This document shows, in pieces, positions 9,762 to 18,773 of a DNA stretch of 64,000 bases. The stretch is from Rhodobacteraceae bacterium IMCC1909 (GTDB lineage Bacteria; Pseudomonadota; Alphaproteobacteria; Rhodobacterales; Rhodobacteraceae), in assembly GCA_030704425.1 (NCBI GenBank), contig JAPDHM010000001.1:186001-250000 (forward strand), read 5' to 3'. The first letter of the stretch is position 1; every line of letters begins with the position of its first letter. Both the position numbers and the translations under genes were made by a program. The notes under the pieces were generated by a model. That model did no database searches. It saw only the letters and a program-made list of their open reading frames with translations, and was not told the origin of the DNA.

Positions 9762-10313
9762 CATCGACAAGGCCATTGATATATTGATCGTCCGTTGCGC
9801 GGTGGACGAAAGGTTAAGCCGCTTGAGGGAGACACCAAAAAGGACCCAAATCACATGGATCGGTACCCAAATGAGATTTAAAATGACAAATTTTATTGCG
9901 ACTTCGCTCCAATAGGCGTTCTCATAGAGTGGAAATCCGGTGATCAAAGCGGTGAGCACCGCGTAGGCCTTCGGGTTGATGGGTTGCAAGAGCAAGCCGG
10001 CCATGAGCCCCGGCGGGGTTTCGGATCTAATAAAGACCACTTGCGCGCCGGCAAAAGCGATCCGGCTTGCCAAATACAGAAGATATATAAACGACAGCGC
10101 CATTAATGTGAGCCGCAACCAGGGCGTGTCGAGCACAAAGGCCGAGAGGCCAGCCGCGACGGCCGCATAGACCAAGGCCTGCCCAATGCAAAGCCCGGCC
10201 ACGTAGCGCAGCCCTGCCGCGGCTCCAAACCCAGCACCAATGCCTGCGGCAGACAGAACCCCCGGACCGGGGGTGGCAAGCATGAGGACTATGGCAAGGG
10301 CAAATGTAATCAT
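9723..10313 (-). CDS. LysE/RhtB family amino acid exporter
   Basis: 196-residue inner-membrane protein with about six hydrophobic segments. The N-terminus [30 protein letters not shown] holds the family's PGP motif in the first helix and the glycine-rich loop after it. LysE/RhtB proteins export amino acids such as lysine, homoserine or threonine; the substrate cannot be read from sequence. It is convergent with recO (39-bp overlap) and divergent from the quinone oxidoreductase gene. Confidence 0.88.
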   Translation of the reverse strand: MITFALAIVLMLATPGPGVLSAAGIGAGFGAAAGLRYVAGLCIGQALVYAAVAAGLSAFVLDTPWLRLTLMALSFIYLLYLASRIAFAGAQVVFIRSETPPGLMAGLLLQPINPKAYAVLTALITGFPLYENAYWSEVAIKFVILNLIWVPIHVIWVLFGVSLKRLNLSSTAQRTINISMALSMLLVVGLAAWTLV

Positions 10314-10433
10314 GTGCTGATCCTAAGGCCAAAGGCCGAAGGTGACCAGCGACATAGACCACGTGGGAGTAGAATTTGCGATTGTACCGGCAAGGCAATG
10401 CGCTACACTTGTCTCTCAAATAGGGAGAGTGTG

Positions 10434-11408
10434 ATGAATAAGACCGTTGTGATCAAAGAATTTGGGGGTTCCGATCAACTGAAGATTGTGGACATGCCAG
10501 CCGGAGAGCCCGGCAATGGGCAGGTTCGCATTGCTCATAAAGCCTGCGGACTTAACTATATCGATGTGTATCAACGCACGGGTCTCTACCCTCTGTCCCT
10601 TCCTCAGGCCCTTGGTATGGAGGCAGCCGGTGTGATTGAAGCCATAGGGGCAGGGGTCACCCATGTGAAGGTTGGGGACCGTGTGGCCTATGCTTCGATG
10701 CCGCCGGGCTCTTATTGTGAGCGCCGGGTGATGCCGGCGGCGCAGGTTTGTCCTTTGCCCGATGAGATCAGCTTTGAGCAGGGCGCGGCCATGATGCTTC
10801 AGGGCATGACCGTGCAATATCTCTTTCATCGGACCACGCCGCTGAGTAAAGGTCATACGGTTTTGTTTCATGCGGCAGCCGGCGGCGTCGGTTTGATTGC
10901 CTGCCAATGGGCGAAGTCAGAGGGTATTACCCTCATTGGCACTGCTGGCAGCGATGAAAAATGCCAATTGGCCTTGGACCATGGGGCAACCCATTGCATC
11001 AACTACACGACGGAAAACTTCGAAGAGAAGGTCAAGGAATTGACCGGGGGTGCAGGGGTCGATGTGGTGATGGATTCTGTGGGAGAGAGTACTTTTGAAG
11101 GATCCCTCAATAGCCTCAAGCCGTTGGGCATGATGATCACTTTCGGCAATGCTTCGGGGCCAGTTCCACCGTTTAACTTGGCACAATTAGGGGCAAAAGG
11201 TTCGTTGAAGATCACCCGTCCGACGCTCTTTACTCATATTGGCAAGCATGAAGATTGCCAGGAGATGGCGCGGCATCTCTTTTCCAAGGTCATATCTGGC
11301 GATGTGAAAATCGTGATCGGGCAAGAGTTTGTTTTGGACGATGTCACGGCGGCGCATGACGCATTGGAAGCGCGCCGCACAACTGGCTCGACCATCCTAA
11401 CGGTCTAG
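10434..11408 (+). CDS. NADPH:quinone oxidoreductase (zeta-crystallin-like, MDR superfamily)
   Basis: 324-residue medium-chain reductase. The N-terminal GroES-like domain lacks the zinc cysteines of alcohol dehydrogenases, as in quinone reductases, and carries GLNYIDVYQRTGLYPL and LGMEAAGVIEAIG. The nucleotide-binding motif is AAAGGVGLIACQWAK at about 150-164. The ATG at 10434 is chosen because conserved sequence (VVIKEFGGSDQLK) begins there and a GGGAGAG ribosome-binding site precedes it. Similar to E. coli QorA; the native substrate is not known. Confidence 0.9.
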   Translation: MNKTVVIKEFGGSDQLKIVDMPAGEPGNGQVRIAHKACGLNYIDVYQRTGLYPLSLPQALGMEAAGVIEAIGAGVTHVKVGDRVAYASMPPGSYCERRVMPAAQVCPLPDEISFEQGAAMMLQGMTVQYLFHRTTPLSKGHTVLFHAAAGGVGLIACQWAKSEGITLIGTAGSDEKCQLALDHGATHCINYTTENFEEKVKELTGGAGVDVVMDSVGESTFEGSLNSLKPLGMMITFGNASGPVPPFNLAQLGAKGSLKITRPTLFTHIGKHEDCQEMARHLFSKVISGDVKIVIGQEFVLDDVTAAHDALEARRTTGSTILTV

Positions 11409-11422
11409 GGCTTGGCCCTTGT

Positions 11423-11452
11423 CCCTGCCTCAACCTTCCAAGGTCAGCAGGG
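11423..11452. terminator. Bidirectional hairpin between quinone oxidoreductase and acyl-CoA dehydrogenase genes
   Basis: CCCTGC at 11423-11428 pairs with GCAGGG at 11447-11452, and ACCTT at 11433-11437 with AAGGT at 11440-11444, with a small internal loop. It lies between two convergent genes. A long T-run is missing on either side, so this is a weak or Rho-assisted terminator at best. Confidence 0.45.
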
Positions 11453-11466
11453 GCAGGGGTTTGGCT

Positions 11467-12627
11467 TCAATAAGACCGCGGCAGATCTAAAACATGTTCC
11501 GCAAGATAGGACAGGATCAGATTGGTTGAGATCGGTGCCACTTGATAGAGTCTCGTTTCTCTAAATTTGCGCTCAATGTCATATTCTTCGGCAAAGCCAA
11601 ACCCACCATGGGTTTGCACCGCGACATTGGCCGCTTCATTTGAGGCATCCGCCGCCAGCATTTTGGCCATATTGGCCTCAGCGCCGGGATTGCCACCGGT
11701 TTCATACAGGGCCAGCGCCTGTTTCACCATCAATTCAGCGGCGCGCATATTGGCATAGGCCTTGGCAATGGGGAATTGTATGCCTTGGTTTTGCCCGATC
11801 GGGCGATCAAAGACTTGGCGGTCTTTTGCATAGGCCACGGAGTGTTCGATAAACCATTTCGCATCACCAATGCATTCAGAGGCAATCAAAATGCGTTCGG
11901 CATTCATGCCTGAGAGAATATAGCGAAATCCCTTGCCCTCTTCGCCGATCAAGTTTTCCACTGGCACGCGGAGATTGTCAAAAAAGACTTCTGTGGTGGC
12001 ATGGTTCATCATGGTGCGGATGGGCCGTAGGGTGAGACCGTTGCCCAGTGCTTCGCGCATATCGACCAGCAAAACAGAGAGACCTTCGGTCTTCTTCATC
12101 CCCTCCTCCAGCGCCCTTGTGCGCGCCAAAAGCAGCATGAGGTCGGAATGCTCGGCCCGGCTGGTCCAAATTTTCTGCCCATTGATGACATAATCTGACC
12201 CATCGCGCTTGGCGGTGGTGCGCAACGCGCCTGTATCAGTGCCTGAGCTGGGCTCTGTCACGCCAAAGGCTTGCAATCGCAGGGTTCCATCTGCAATTTT
12301 AGGCAGATACTGGCGCTTTTGCGCCTCTGAGCCATGCCGCAATAGGGTTCCCATGGTATACATCTGTGCATGACAAGCGCCCGCATTGCCCCCCGATCTA
12401 TGAATCTCTTCCAAAATTATCGCCGCGGCAGAGAGCGGCAGGTCGGATCCGCCAAAATCCTCAGGAATTAAAGCCCCCAGCCATCCTGCCTCCGTCAGAG
12501 CCTGCACAAAAGTGGCCGGATATGCCATCTCCCGATCCAATGCACGCCAGTAGCTTCCGGGAAATTGCGCGCAGAGTTTGCCAACGGCCTCGCGGATATC
12601 GTCATAGGTTTCACCGGGCTGATGCAT
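11467..12627 (-). CDS. Acyl-CoA dehydrogenase
   Basis: 386-residue FAD-dependent dehydrogenase that introduces an alpha,beta double bond into acyl-CoA. Family motifs: AFGVTEPSSGTD (flavin and substrate binding), the middle beta-domain block YVINGQKIWTSRAEHSD, and the C-terminal helices with VQTHGGFGFAEEYDIER. The ATG at 12627 is preceded by AAGGAGG at good spacing; a longer in-frame reading to 12678 lacks such a site. Downstream of the split IclR-like regulator on the same strand (about 90 bp), so the two may form one unit. Chain-length preference cannot be inferred. Confidence 0.9.
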   Translation of the reverse strand: MHQPGETYDDIREAVGKLCAQFPGSYWRALDREMAYPATFVQALTEAGWLGALIPEDFGGSDLPLSAAAIILEEIHRSGGNAGACHAQMYTMGTLLRHGSEAQKRQYLPKIADGTLRLQAFGVTEPSSGTDTGALRTTAKRDGSDYVINGQKIWTSRAEHSDLMLLLARTRALEEGMKKTEGLSVLLVDMREALGNGLTLRPIRTMMNHATTEVFFDNLRVPVENLIGEEGKGFRYILSGMNAERILIASECIGDAKWFIEHSVAYAKDRQVFDRPIGQNQGIQFPIAKAYANMRAAELMVKQALALYETGGNPGAEANMAKMLAADASNEAANVAVQTHGGFGFAEEYDIERKFRETRLYQVAPISTNLILSYLAEHVLDLPRSY

Positions 12628-12714
12628 GCTGTGCCTCCTTGGGGACTTATCCCGTAGGTAGGCCGTCCTGCGCAACATGACAAGAAACAGATGGTTGGGC
12701 CCTTGCGTTTTATT

Positions 12715-13538
12715 TCAGCCGTAGGCCCGTAACTCACTCATGGCCGCCTCATCTGATTGAAAGTGGTCGCCACATGTGGTCAAAAATCTTTCCATGATGC
12801 GTTGGTGGTTTTTGAGGAACTCTTGCCGCGCACCGAGGGTTGCTAGGGCCGGTTCAATGGTCAGGGTGCAAATCGCGCCGGTTTCTGCGTGCCAGCTAAA
12901 CGAGATCGATGGCAGGGTCTTGTCGAGCACATAACCACGCATCCGGGCTTTGTGGATCTCTTCGTGGTATTTGCCCATACGCAGATAGGTCTGCTCCTCT
13001 GGGGTCGCCTGGATCATGGCTTTGGCGATGAGCGTTTTTTGCGTTTGCTCAGACATTACCGACTGCGCAGAAAGCGCCGCATTTGAGAAAACAGCGAATG
13101 TTCCGCGGTCCAGTCGATCGGTGGCTTGGTGCTGTCGACATCTGCGAGTTGCATTTTGTTCTTGAACATTGAGAGTGTGAGGTCGTAGCACCCCTCCACC
13201 TTTGCCATGGCCAAAGCCGGCTGGACTTGGTCCACTTCAGGAGCTGAAAATTGCGCTGAGGCAAAAAAATCATCAATGGCATATGTGAGAACATAGGCTT
13301 TGTCCGAGACCCGGCGCCGCGCCCAGTTCAATGCTTCCAGTTGGGCGCAAATCCGTTGTAAGGCAGAGCGAGAGAACGATACATGCGCCTCAAGATCCCG
13401 CAGCTTAATTAGCCCATGGATGCCAATGAGGCTTGTGACCTCAGTGGAACGGGCGAGGCGGCTGTCGGCGATTGCAGGCATTTGGGTCATATCCCCTTTC
13501 AGACTCTTAATGACACTTGCGCGCGGCGGTTCTCTCAC
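12715..13538 (-). pseudogene. IclR-type transcriptional regulator split into two frames by an apparent frameshift
   Basis: Two overlapping reading frames together match one IclR regulator. The first (start at 13538 or 13490) carries an N-terminal winged helix-turn-helix with VSFSRSALQRICAQLEALN and the start of the effector domain (CYDLTLSMFKNKMQL), then ends at 13056. The second continues the effector domain with SEQTQKTLIAKAM, RMRGYVLDKTLPSISFSWHAE and a C-terminal helix. Joining them between LF in frame 1 and SNAAL in frame 2 gives about 265 residues, normal for the family. A duplicated TC dinucleotide near 13085-13088 would explain the shift. The second frame has its own ATG at 13056 (TAATG overlap), so two separate polypeptides are also possible. 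Functional status is uncertain. Confidence 0.6.
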
Positions 13539-13597
13539 CTTGGTAATATCTAAACTTCCTCTGAGATGGCACTACCGAATAGATTATTTTAGGAGAA

Positions 13598-13631
13598 AAA
13601 AAGTATATTTAAATATAATAATATACTTTTT
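13598..13631. promoter_or_regulatory. AT-only inverted repeat between acyl-CoA dehydrogenase and IclR-like genes
   Basis: AAAAAGTATAT at 13598-13608 is the exact reverse complement of ATATACTTTTT at 13621-13631, with a 12-nt spacer. It lies downstream of the acyl-CoA dehydrogenase operon and upstream of the IclR-like gene, both on the minus strand. It could be a weak terminator (a T-run follows on the minus strand) or an operator for the neighbouring regulator. Confidence 0.45.
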
Positions 13632-13700
13632 AATAGGTCGAAAAATGCTTGCGAGGCTCGAGACGGCTGGGGATATTCGACGGTGCCCGCGTGTAGGTGG

Positions 13701-14795
13701 TCAGCTTTGGGCGAAGCGCATCAGGTGATCGTCTTGATCGCCCCATTCATGATCAATCATCACAAGCCGTTTGGCGAAATGCCCCAAATCATACTCCCAG
13801 GTCATTCCAATGCCACCGTGCAGTTGGATCGCCTCTTCGGCAACGGCGCAGCCAATGCGGCCGATGGAATATTTCGCCGCAGAGATGGCGCGGTTGCGTT
13901 CATCACTGGGGGCCTGCAAATCATTCGCGGCATTGATAACCGCCGATTTTGCCTGCTCAATTTCGAGCAACATCTGCGCCACGCGATGTTGCAGCGCTTG
14001 AAATTTGCCCAGCACGCTGCCGAATTGTTTGCGCGTGCGCATATAGTCGATGGTCATATCTTTGATCCGCTCCATCAACCCCAAGGCCTCGGCGCAGAGG
14101 GCCAAAGTGGCGCGTGCGGCTGCAGCGTCGATCAACGGATAGGCCGCACCTTCGACACCCAACAGTTGAGCTGGTGTATTATGCAGCGTGATCTCGCAGG
14201 CATTGCCCCCATCGACGGTTTGGAACGGATGTTCCGCAAGCCCCGCGGTGGAGGCCTCAATCAAAAATAAGCTGATCCCCGGCGCCGATGGCGTCTGCGC
14301 GCTGACAATTATCGCATCAGCTCCATGGGCGAATTTCACACAGGTTTTCACGCCGCTCACGTGCCATTCTGCGCCCGATTGGCGCGCCAGTGTCTCTGGC
14401 GCTCCCCAATCATAATCGGCACCATTTTCGATAAGACCAAGCGCCACCCGTTTTTGGCCAAGGATGATCTGTTCCACCAGCTTCAACTGGTCAGTCTGCG
14501 CCAGAATGTAGCCAGTGGCCAGAGCTGTGTCATTGAGCGGTTCAAGCACCAATCCTTTGCCCAGCTCGGTAAAGACAGTGGCGATGTCAAATCCCGAACC
14601 GCCAAAGCCGCCAACCTCCTCGTCAAATAATGCGCCGATCAAACCCAGCTGTGCCATTGTGCTATAGGCCTCGGGGCAATAGCCCAAAGCGCTGGTGCCC
14701 GCTGCCAGTCGCGCGTTCAGCGGATAGTCATTTTGAATAAATTTTCCGATCATATCGGCCAGCATGCGGCGCTCTTCAGTGGGTTGAAAATCCAT
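13701..14795 (-). CDS. Acyl-CoA dehydrogenase, probable non-catalytic or partner subunit
   Basis: 364-residue acyl-CoA dehydrogenase. The N-terminal helical domain begins MDFQPTEERRMLADMIGKF; the beta-domain and the C-terminal block AIQLHGGIGMTWEYDLGHFAKRL are present. It starts three bases after the stop of the next acyl-CoA dehydrogenase gene (14799-15995). Adjacent pairs of unlike acyl-CoA dehydrogenases are known to form alpha2beta2 enzymes in steroid side-chain degradation; the pairing and the short length here suggest the same design, though the substrate cannot be stated. Confidence 0.87.
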   Translation of the reverse strand: MDFQPTEERRMLADMIGKFIQNDYPLNARLAAGTSALGYCPEAYSTMAQLGLIGALFDEEVGGFGGSGFDIATVFTELGKGLVLEPLNDTALATGYILAQTDQLKLVEQIILGQKRVALGLIENGADYDWGAPETLARQSGAEWHVSGVKTCVKFAHGADAIIVSAQTPSAPGISLFLIEASTAGLAEHPFQTVDGGNACEITLHNTPAQLLGVEGAAYPLIDAAAARATLALCAEALGLMERIKDMTIDYMRTRKQFGSVLGKFQALQHRVAQMLLEIEQAKSAVINAANDLQAPSDERNRAISAAKYSIGRIGCAVAEEAIQLHGGIGMTWEYDLGHFAKRLVMIDHEWGDQDDHLMRFAQS

Positions 14796-14798
14796 AAT

Positions 14799-15995
14799 TT
14801 AAAGCCCCAATATCATTTTGGTGATGATGTTTTTTTGTATCTCATTCGAGCCGCCGTAGATCGACACTTTGCGTTTGTTGAAATAGGCGGCAGATTGATT
14901 GGCCATGTCTTGTGGCGCGACCTGTGGTCCGTTGTAGCCGGGTTCAAACACCTCGGGAGTATGCGCCTGTGCCTGCCGTCCCAAGGCGCGGCGGGTGAGA
15001 TCGTCGAAGTTCTGTTCTAACTCCGATCCGATGATTTTCAACATCGAGCTTTCCGGTCCTGGTCCAGCGCCTTTCGAGAACCCGTCGAGGACCCGCAAAT
15101 TTGTGGTCTCTAGATTGCGCAGCTCAATCTCCAAACGGGCCAGCCTTGCTGCAAACAATGGATCATCGGCCAGAGGTTTCCCCCCGCGTTTTTGGGTCAG
15201 GGACAGGCGTTTGAGCCGTGCAAGTTTCTGGCCTGAAATGCCCACATTGGCGATGCCATTGCGTTCATGGGCCAGTAAATATTTCGCATAGTTCCAGCCT
15301 TTGTTTTCCTCGCCCACCAAATTTGCAACGGGGACGCGGACATCTGTGAAAAATACTTCATTCACCTCCTGCCCCCCGTCTAGAGTGCGGATGGGGCGCA
15401 TTTCGATACCTGGCGTTGCCAAATCCACCAAGATGAAAGAAATACCAGCCTGGGGTTTGCAATCGCTGTCCGTGCGCACGAGGCAAAAGATCATATTGGC
15501 GTATTGGCCCAATGTGGTCCAAGTTTTCTGACCATTGATCACATAGTGATCGACCTGTTTGACGGCAGTCGTTTTGAGACTGGCCAAATCAGATCCAGAC
15601 CCTGGCTCTGAATAACCTTGGCACCACCAGTCGGTGCCATCGCACATGCGCGGGAGCCATTGCTCTTGCTGCTCTTTTGAACCAAAAGCCATCAAGACCG
15701 GCGCCAGCATCTTAAGACCAAACGGCAAGATACGCGGGGCACCGGCGGCGGCGCATTCTTCTTCGAAGATAAATTGCTGCACGGGGCTCCAACCCACACC
15801 GCCAAAGGACTTGGGCCAATTATAAGTCAGCCAACCGCGTTTATGTAAAACTGCATGCCAAAATTCTGTATCCTCTTTGCTCACGGGCAGGTCCGCATGA
15901 ACCCTCCGCGAAATATCAGCTGGTAATTCGGCGTTCAAAAATTCGATGACCTCTTGGCGAAATGCTTGGTCAGCTTCGGTCAAGTTCAGATCCAT
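14799..15995 (-). CDS. Acyl-CoA dehydrogenase, FadE17/IVD-like partner
   Basis: 398-residue acyl-CoA dehydrogenase. Motifs: WCQGYSEPGSGSDLASL (flavin contact), YVINGQKTWTTLGQYANM, and C-terminal VSIYGGSNEIQKNII. At the position of the catalytic glutamate of MCAD-type enzymes (YEGT) it has glycine (YGGS), so the base is probably at the alternative IVD-type position. It lies between the fadJ-like gene (5 bp away) and the smaller acyl-CoA dehydrogenase (3 bp away), all on the minus strand, forming a tight beta-oxidation operon. Confidence 0.9.
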   Translation of the reverse strand: MDLNLTEADQAFRQEVIEFLNAELPADISRRVHADLPVSKEDTEFWHAVLHKRGWLTYNWPKSFGGVGWSPVQQFIFEEECAAAGAPRILPFGLKMLAPVLMAFGSKEQQEQWLPRMCDGTDWWCQGYSEPGSGSDLASLKTTAVKQVDHYVINGQKTWTTLGQYANMIFCLVRTDSDCKPQAGISFILVDLATPGIEMRPIRTLDGGQEVNEVFFTDVRVPVANLVGEENKGWNYAKYLLAHERNGIANVGISGQKLARLKRLSLTQKRGGKPLADDPLFAARLARLEIELRNLETTNLRVLDGFSKGAGPGPESSMLKIIGSELEQNFDDLTRRALGRQAQAHTPEVFEPGYNGPQVAPQDMANQSAAYFNKRKVSIYGGSNEIQKNIITKMILGL

Positions 15996-15999
15996 AGCT

Positions 16000-18090
16000 C
16001 TATCCTTTATTCAGGTCGTTGAAAGTTTGCCCCGAGGCCACCAGCTCTATCAATAATGGCGAGGCTTGCCAGAATATCGGATCGTGCTGCCCATAGCGGC
16101 GGATGTCGTCCAGCATACGAGCCAGACCATAGCTGTCAGCATATTTCATCGGCCCGCCCCGATATCTTGGGAAGCCATAGCCGTGCACGAAGGTCACATC
16201 GATATTGGAGGGTTTCAAGGCCACCCTTTCACGCAGAACTTCACAGGCTTCATTGACCATTGCGGCCAGATAGCGCGCCATGATCTCTTCGGCGGTGAAT
16301 CTGCGGACTGTGATGGATTTTTTGGCGCGTTCCGCCTCAATCAGAGCAAGAATCTCAGGATCTGGCGCGCCGATGCGTGCGCCGTCAGGGTACAGATAAA
16401 AGCCGCGCCCGGTTTTTTGCCCAAACCAGCCGCGTTCACAGATGCGATCGGCGATCTCAACATAGCGTTCCGCCGGGTTGCGCTTGCCCTGTGCGGCTTT
16501 GCGGTTGTCCCATCCGATGTCCAGACCGGCCAGATCATACATGGCATGAAGGCCCATTGGATAGCCAAACTCCACAATAGCGGCATCAATCTCATAGGGC
16601 GTGGCGCCGTCCTCCATCATATGGGCGGCGCAATCGCCATATTTGCCAAGAATGCGGTTGCCAATAAACCCAGGGGAATTGCCGGCGCGCACAGGGATTT
16701 TGCCCAAAATTTTGGCCAAAGCGAAGCCTGTTGTGACCACATCATCGGCGGCGTTTTGCGGGACGACGATTTCCAGCAGCTTCATGATATTTGCCGGGCT
16801 GAAGAAATGCAGGCCGAGCACATGTTCACGGCGGTTGGTGGCGCTGGAAATTTCGTCTATGTCGATATAGCTTGTGTTGGAGGCCAGAACCGCGTCGGGC
16901 TTTAGCACTTTGTCGAGCTGTTCAAACACACCTCGTTTGACATCAAGCCGTTCGAAAACGGCTTCGATCACCATGTCGACCTCCGACAGATCGGCAAACT
17001 CCGTTGATCCTTGATATCTGGCCAAAATATCAGATTTTTGCGCCTCGCTCATGCGACCCTTGGCAATCAGGCGATCATATACCTGCTCAACATTAGCCAG
17101 GCCCCGCGCCAAGCTGTCATGATCGCGCTCGATCATCGTGACTGGCAGGCCGCTGTTCAGGGCTGCGACGGTGATGCCCGCGCCCATCGTGCCGCCGCCC
17201 ACCACCCCAAGGCGGTTGAGGGGGCGCGGTTCTGCGCGGCTGGCTTCGGGAACTTTGGCACTGGCGCGCTGGGCAAAAAAGGCATGAATCATACCTTTAG
17301 ATTGCTCAGAGGCGAGGCATTCGAAAAAGCAATCGCGTTCGAACAGGCGCCCATCGGCGAAAGGTTGGGTGATGCAGGCGCGCAGGCATTCGACAATCTT
17401 GAGCGGGGCCATTTGCCCGCGCATGTGGCTGTTGGCCGTCTCTTCGGCATCTGTCAACGCCGCTTCGAAGGCGGCTTTGTCTGCGAGGCCTGAGGTGGCC
17501 TCTCGGGTGCGGCGTGGGGTTTGGAGCTCTGCGGCATAAATCAAAGCAGCCTGGCGCAAATCTCCCTCTGCCAAACGGTCGATCAATCCGGCGGCCAGAG
17601 CGTCTTGCGCGCTGATGGGTGTGCCTTTGAACATGATATCCAGCGCCATGGCGGCACCACATAATCGCGGCAAACGCTGCGTGCCACCGGCGCCGGGGAT
17701 GAGCCCGAGATGAATTTCCGGCAGGCCCACCCGCGCTGAAGGCACAGCGATGCGGTAATGGCTGCCGAGGGCAATCTCAAAGCCACCCCCCAAAGCCGTG
17801 CCATGCAGGGCGGCCACCACGGGCTTGCTGCAGCTTTCAATACGATCAATCACATCCGGCAAATGCGGATCCTGCATCGGTTGGCCAAATTCCTTAATAT
17901 CCGCCCCGGCCGGAAAGCTCCGCCCCGCCCCAAGGATCACAATGGCTGTGACGGCCGCATCTGCATCCGCCTGCACCACCGCATCAAGCAAGCCTTGCCG
18001 CACGGCCTGGCTCAGCGCGTTGACTGGCGGGTTATTGATCTCAATGACGGCGATAGAACCGGCCGTTGAGAGTGTCATAGGTTGGGTCAT
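16000..18090 (-). CDS. fadJ: Multifunctional beta-oxidation protein: enoyl-CoA hydratase / 3-hydroxyacyl-CoA dehydrogenase
   Basis: 696 residues. The N-terminal crotonase domain (about 1-190) shows GAGRSFPAGADIKEFG and ALGGGFEIALGSHYRIA and a second oxyanion-hole stretch GLIPGAGGTQRLPRL. The NAD-binding domain of 3-hydroxyacyl-CoA dehydrogenase follows (GVVGGGTMGAGITVAALNSG near 295-315), with LGLHFFSPANIMKLLEIV as the catalytic His region, and a duplicated C-terminal helical domain. It hydrates enoyl-CoA and oxidises the resulting 3-hydroxyacyl-CoA. No thiolase gene is nearby. First gene of an operon with two acyl-CoA dehydrogenases. FadJ versus FadB-type naming is approximate. Confidence 0.9.
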   Translation of the reverse strand: MTQPMTLSTAGSIAVIEINNPPVNALSQAVRQGLLDAVVQADADAAVTAIVILGAGRSFPAGADIKEFGQPMQDPHLPDVIDRIESCSKPVVAALHGTALGGGFEIALGSHYRIAVPSARVGLPEIHLGLIPGAGGTQRLPRLCGAAMALDIMFKGTPISAQDALAAGLIDRLAEGDLRQAALIYAAELQTPRRTREATSGLADKAAFEAALTDAEETANSHMRGQMAPLKIVECLRACITQPFADGRLFERDCFFECLASEQSKGMIHAFFAQRASAKVPEASRAEPRPLNRLGVVGGGTMGAGITVAALNSGLPVTMIERDHDSLARGLANVEQVYDRLIAKGRMSEAQKSDILARYQGSTEFADLSEVDMVIEAVFERLDVKRGVFEQLDKVLKPDAVLASNTSYIDIDEISSATNRREHVLGLHFFSPANIMKLLEIVVPQNAADDVVTTGFALAKILGKIPVRAGNSPGFIGNRILGKYGDCAAHMMEDGATPYEIDAAIVEFGYPMGLHAMYDLAGLDIGWDNRKAAQGKRNPAERYVEIADRICERGWFGQKTGRGFYLYPDGARIGAPDPEILALIEAERAKKSITVRRFTAEEIMARYLAAMVNEACEVLRERVALKPSNIDVTFVHGYGFPRYRGGPMKYADSYGLARMLDDIRRYGQHDPIFWQASPLLIELVASGQTFNDLNKG

Positions 18091-18164
18091 TAAAGCGTCC
18101 TTTGCGATTCCAGCGCCCTGCCAGCGTAAAACGCAGGTGTTTGGGAGATCAACATCTCATTATG

Positions 18165-18773
18165 TCATTGTGGCGTTGCCACTGCGCCCAAGGCCATATT
18201 GGCCAATTGTTCGGCAATCGTGGCGATATTTTCTGCGTCGCGCGGCTGGTACCAATAGATCGGCGCATGCAGCATCATCAAAAAGCTCCGCACGGCGATC
18301 GAAATGTCTTGGTCGTGAAATTGCCCGCTGGCGATACCTGCGGCCAAAGTGCTGCGGAAAAAGCCCTCATATTCCGATTGCAGCGAAGCGATTTCTAGGC
18401 GCAAAGCCCGCTCTGCCGGTGTCGCGCCGCCGGTCTTTGAGCCGCGCATCTCCTCAACCACAACCCGGTGATAGGCCAGCTCGGATATCATCGCGATAAC
18501 ATGCGCTTTGGCCATTGCGTGAAATTTTTCCGGCAGTGACAGGGGGGCATCGAACTGCGGGCGGACTCGCTCTAACGTGAGCTGAACGGAATGTTTGCGA
18601 ATGGCGCAGACCAATTCGCTTTTTGACCCGAAATGATGGTAGATTTTGCCTTTGGTTGCGCCAAGGTCGCGGGCGATGTCATCAATCGAGGTCTGATCCA
18701 CCCCATGGGTGGCAAAGGCCTGAGCGGCGGCATCTAAAATGCGTCCCTTAACCGAAGTGCTGTCGAGCATCAT
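18165..18773 (-). CDS. TetR family transcriptional regulator
   Basis: 202 residues. The N-terminal helix-turn-helix runs about 8-55 (KGRILDAAAQAFATHG and IARDLGATKGKIYHHFGSKSEL), typical of TetR repressors of acyl-CoA metabolism; the C-terminal ligand domain is variable. The ATG at 18773 overlaps the stop of the kinase gene (ATGATG), so it is co-translated in the order maoC-kinase-tetR. It is the best candidate to bind the palindrome at 20326-20345 between this operon and the divergent acyl-CoA dehydrogenase operon; an acyl-CoA ligand is inferred from context only. Confidence 0.88.
   Translation of the reverse strand: MMLDSTSVKGRILDAAAQAFATHGVDQTSIDDIARDLGATKGKIYHHFGSKSELVCAIRKHSVQLTLERVRPQFDAPLSLPEKFHAMAKAHVIAMISELAYHRVVVEEMRGSKTGGATPAERALRLEIASLQSEYEGFFRSTLAAGIASGQFHDQDISIAVRSFLMMLHAPIYWYQPRDAENIATIAEQLANMALGAVATPQ

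Noticed and set aside
16066-16905. 279-codon plus-strand frame inside fadJ
   Set aside because: Antisense to the NAD-binding and C-terminal domains of fadJ, with no motif of its own.
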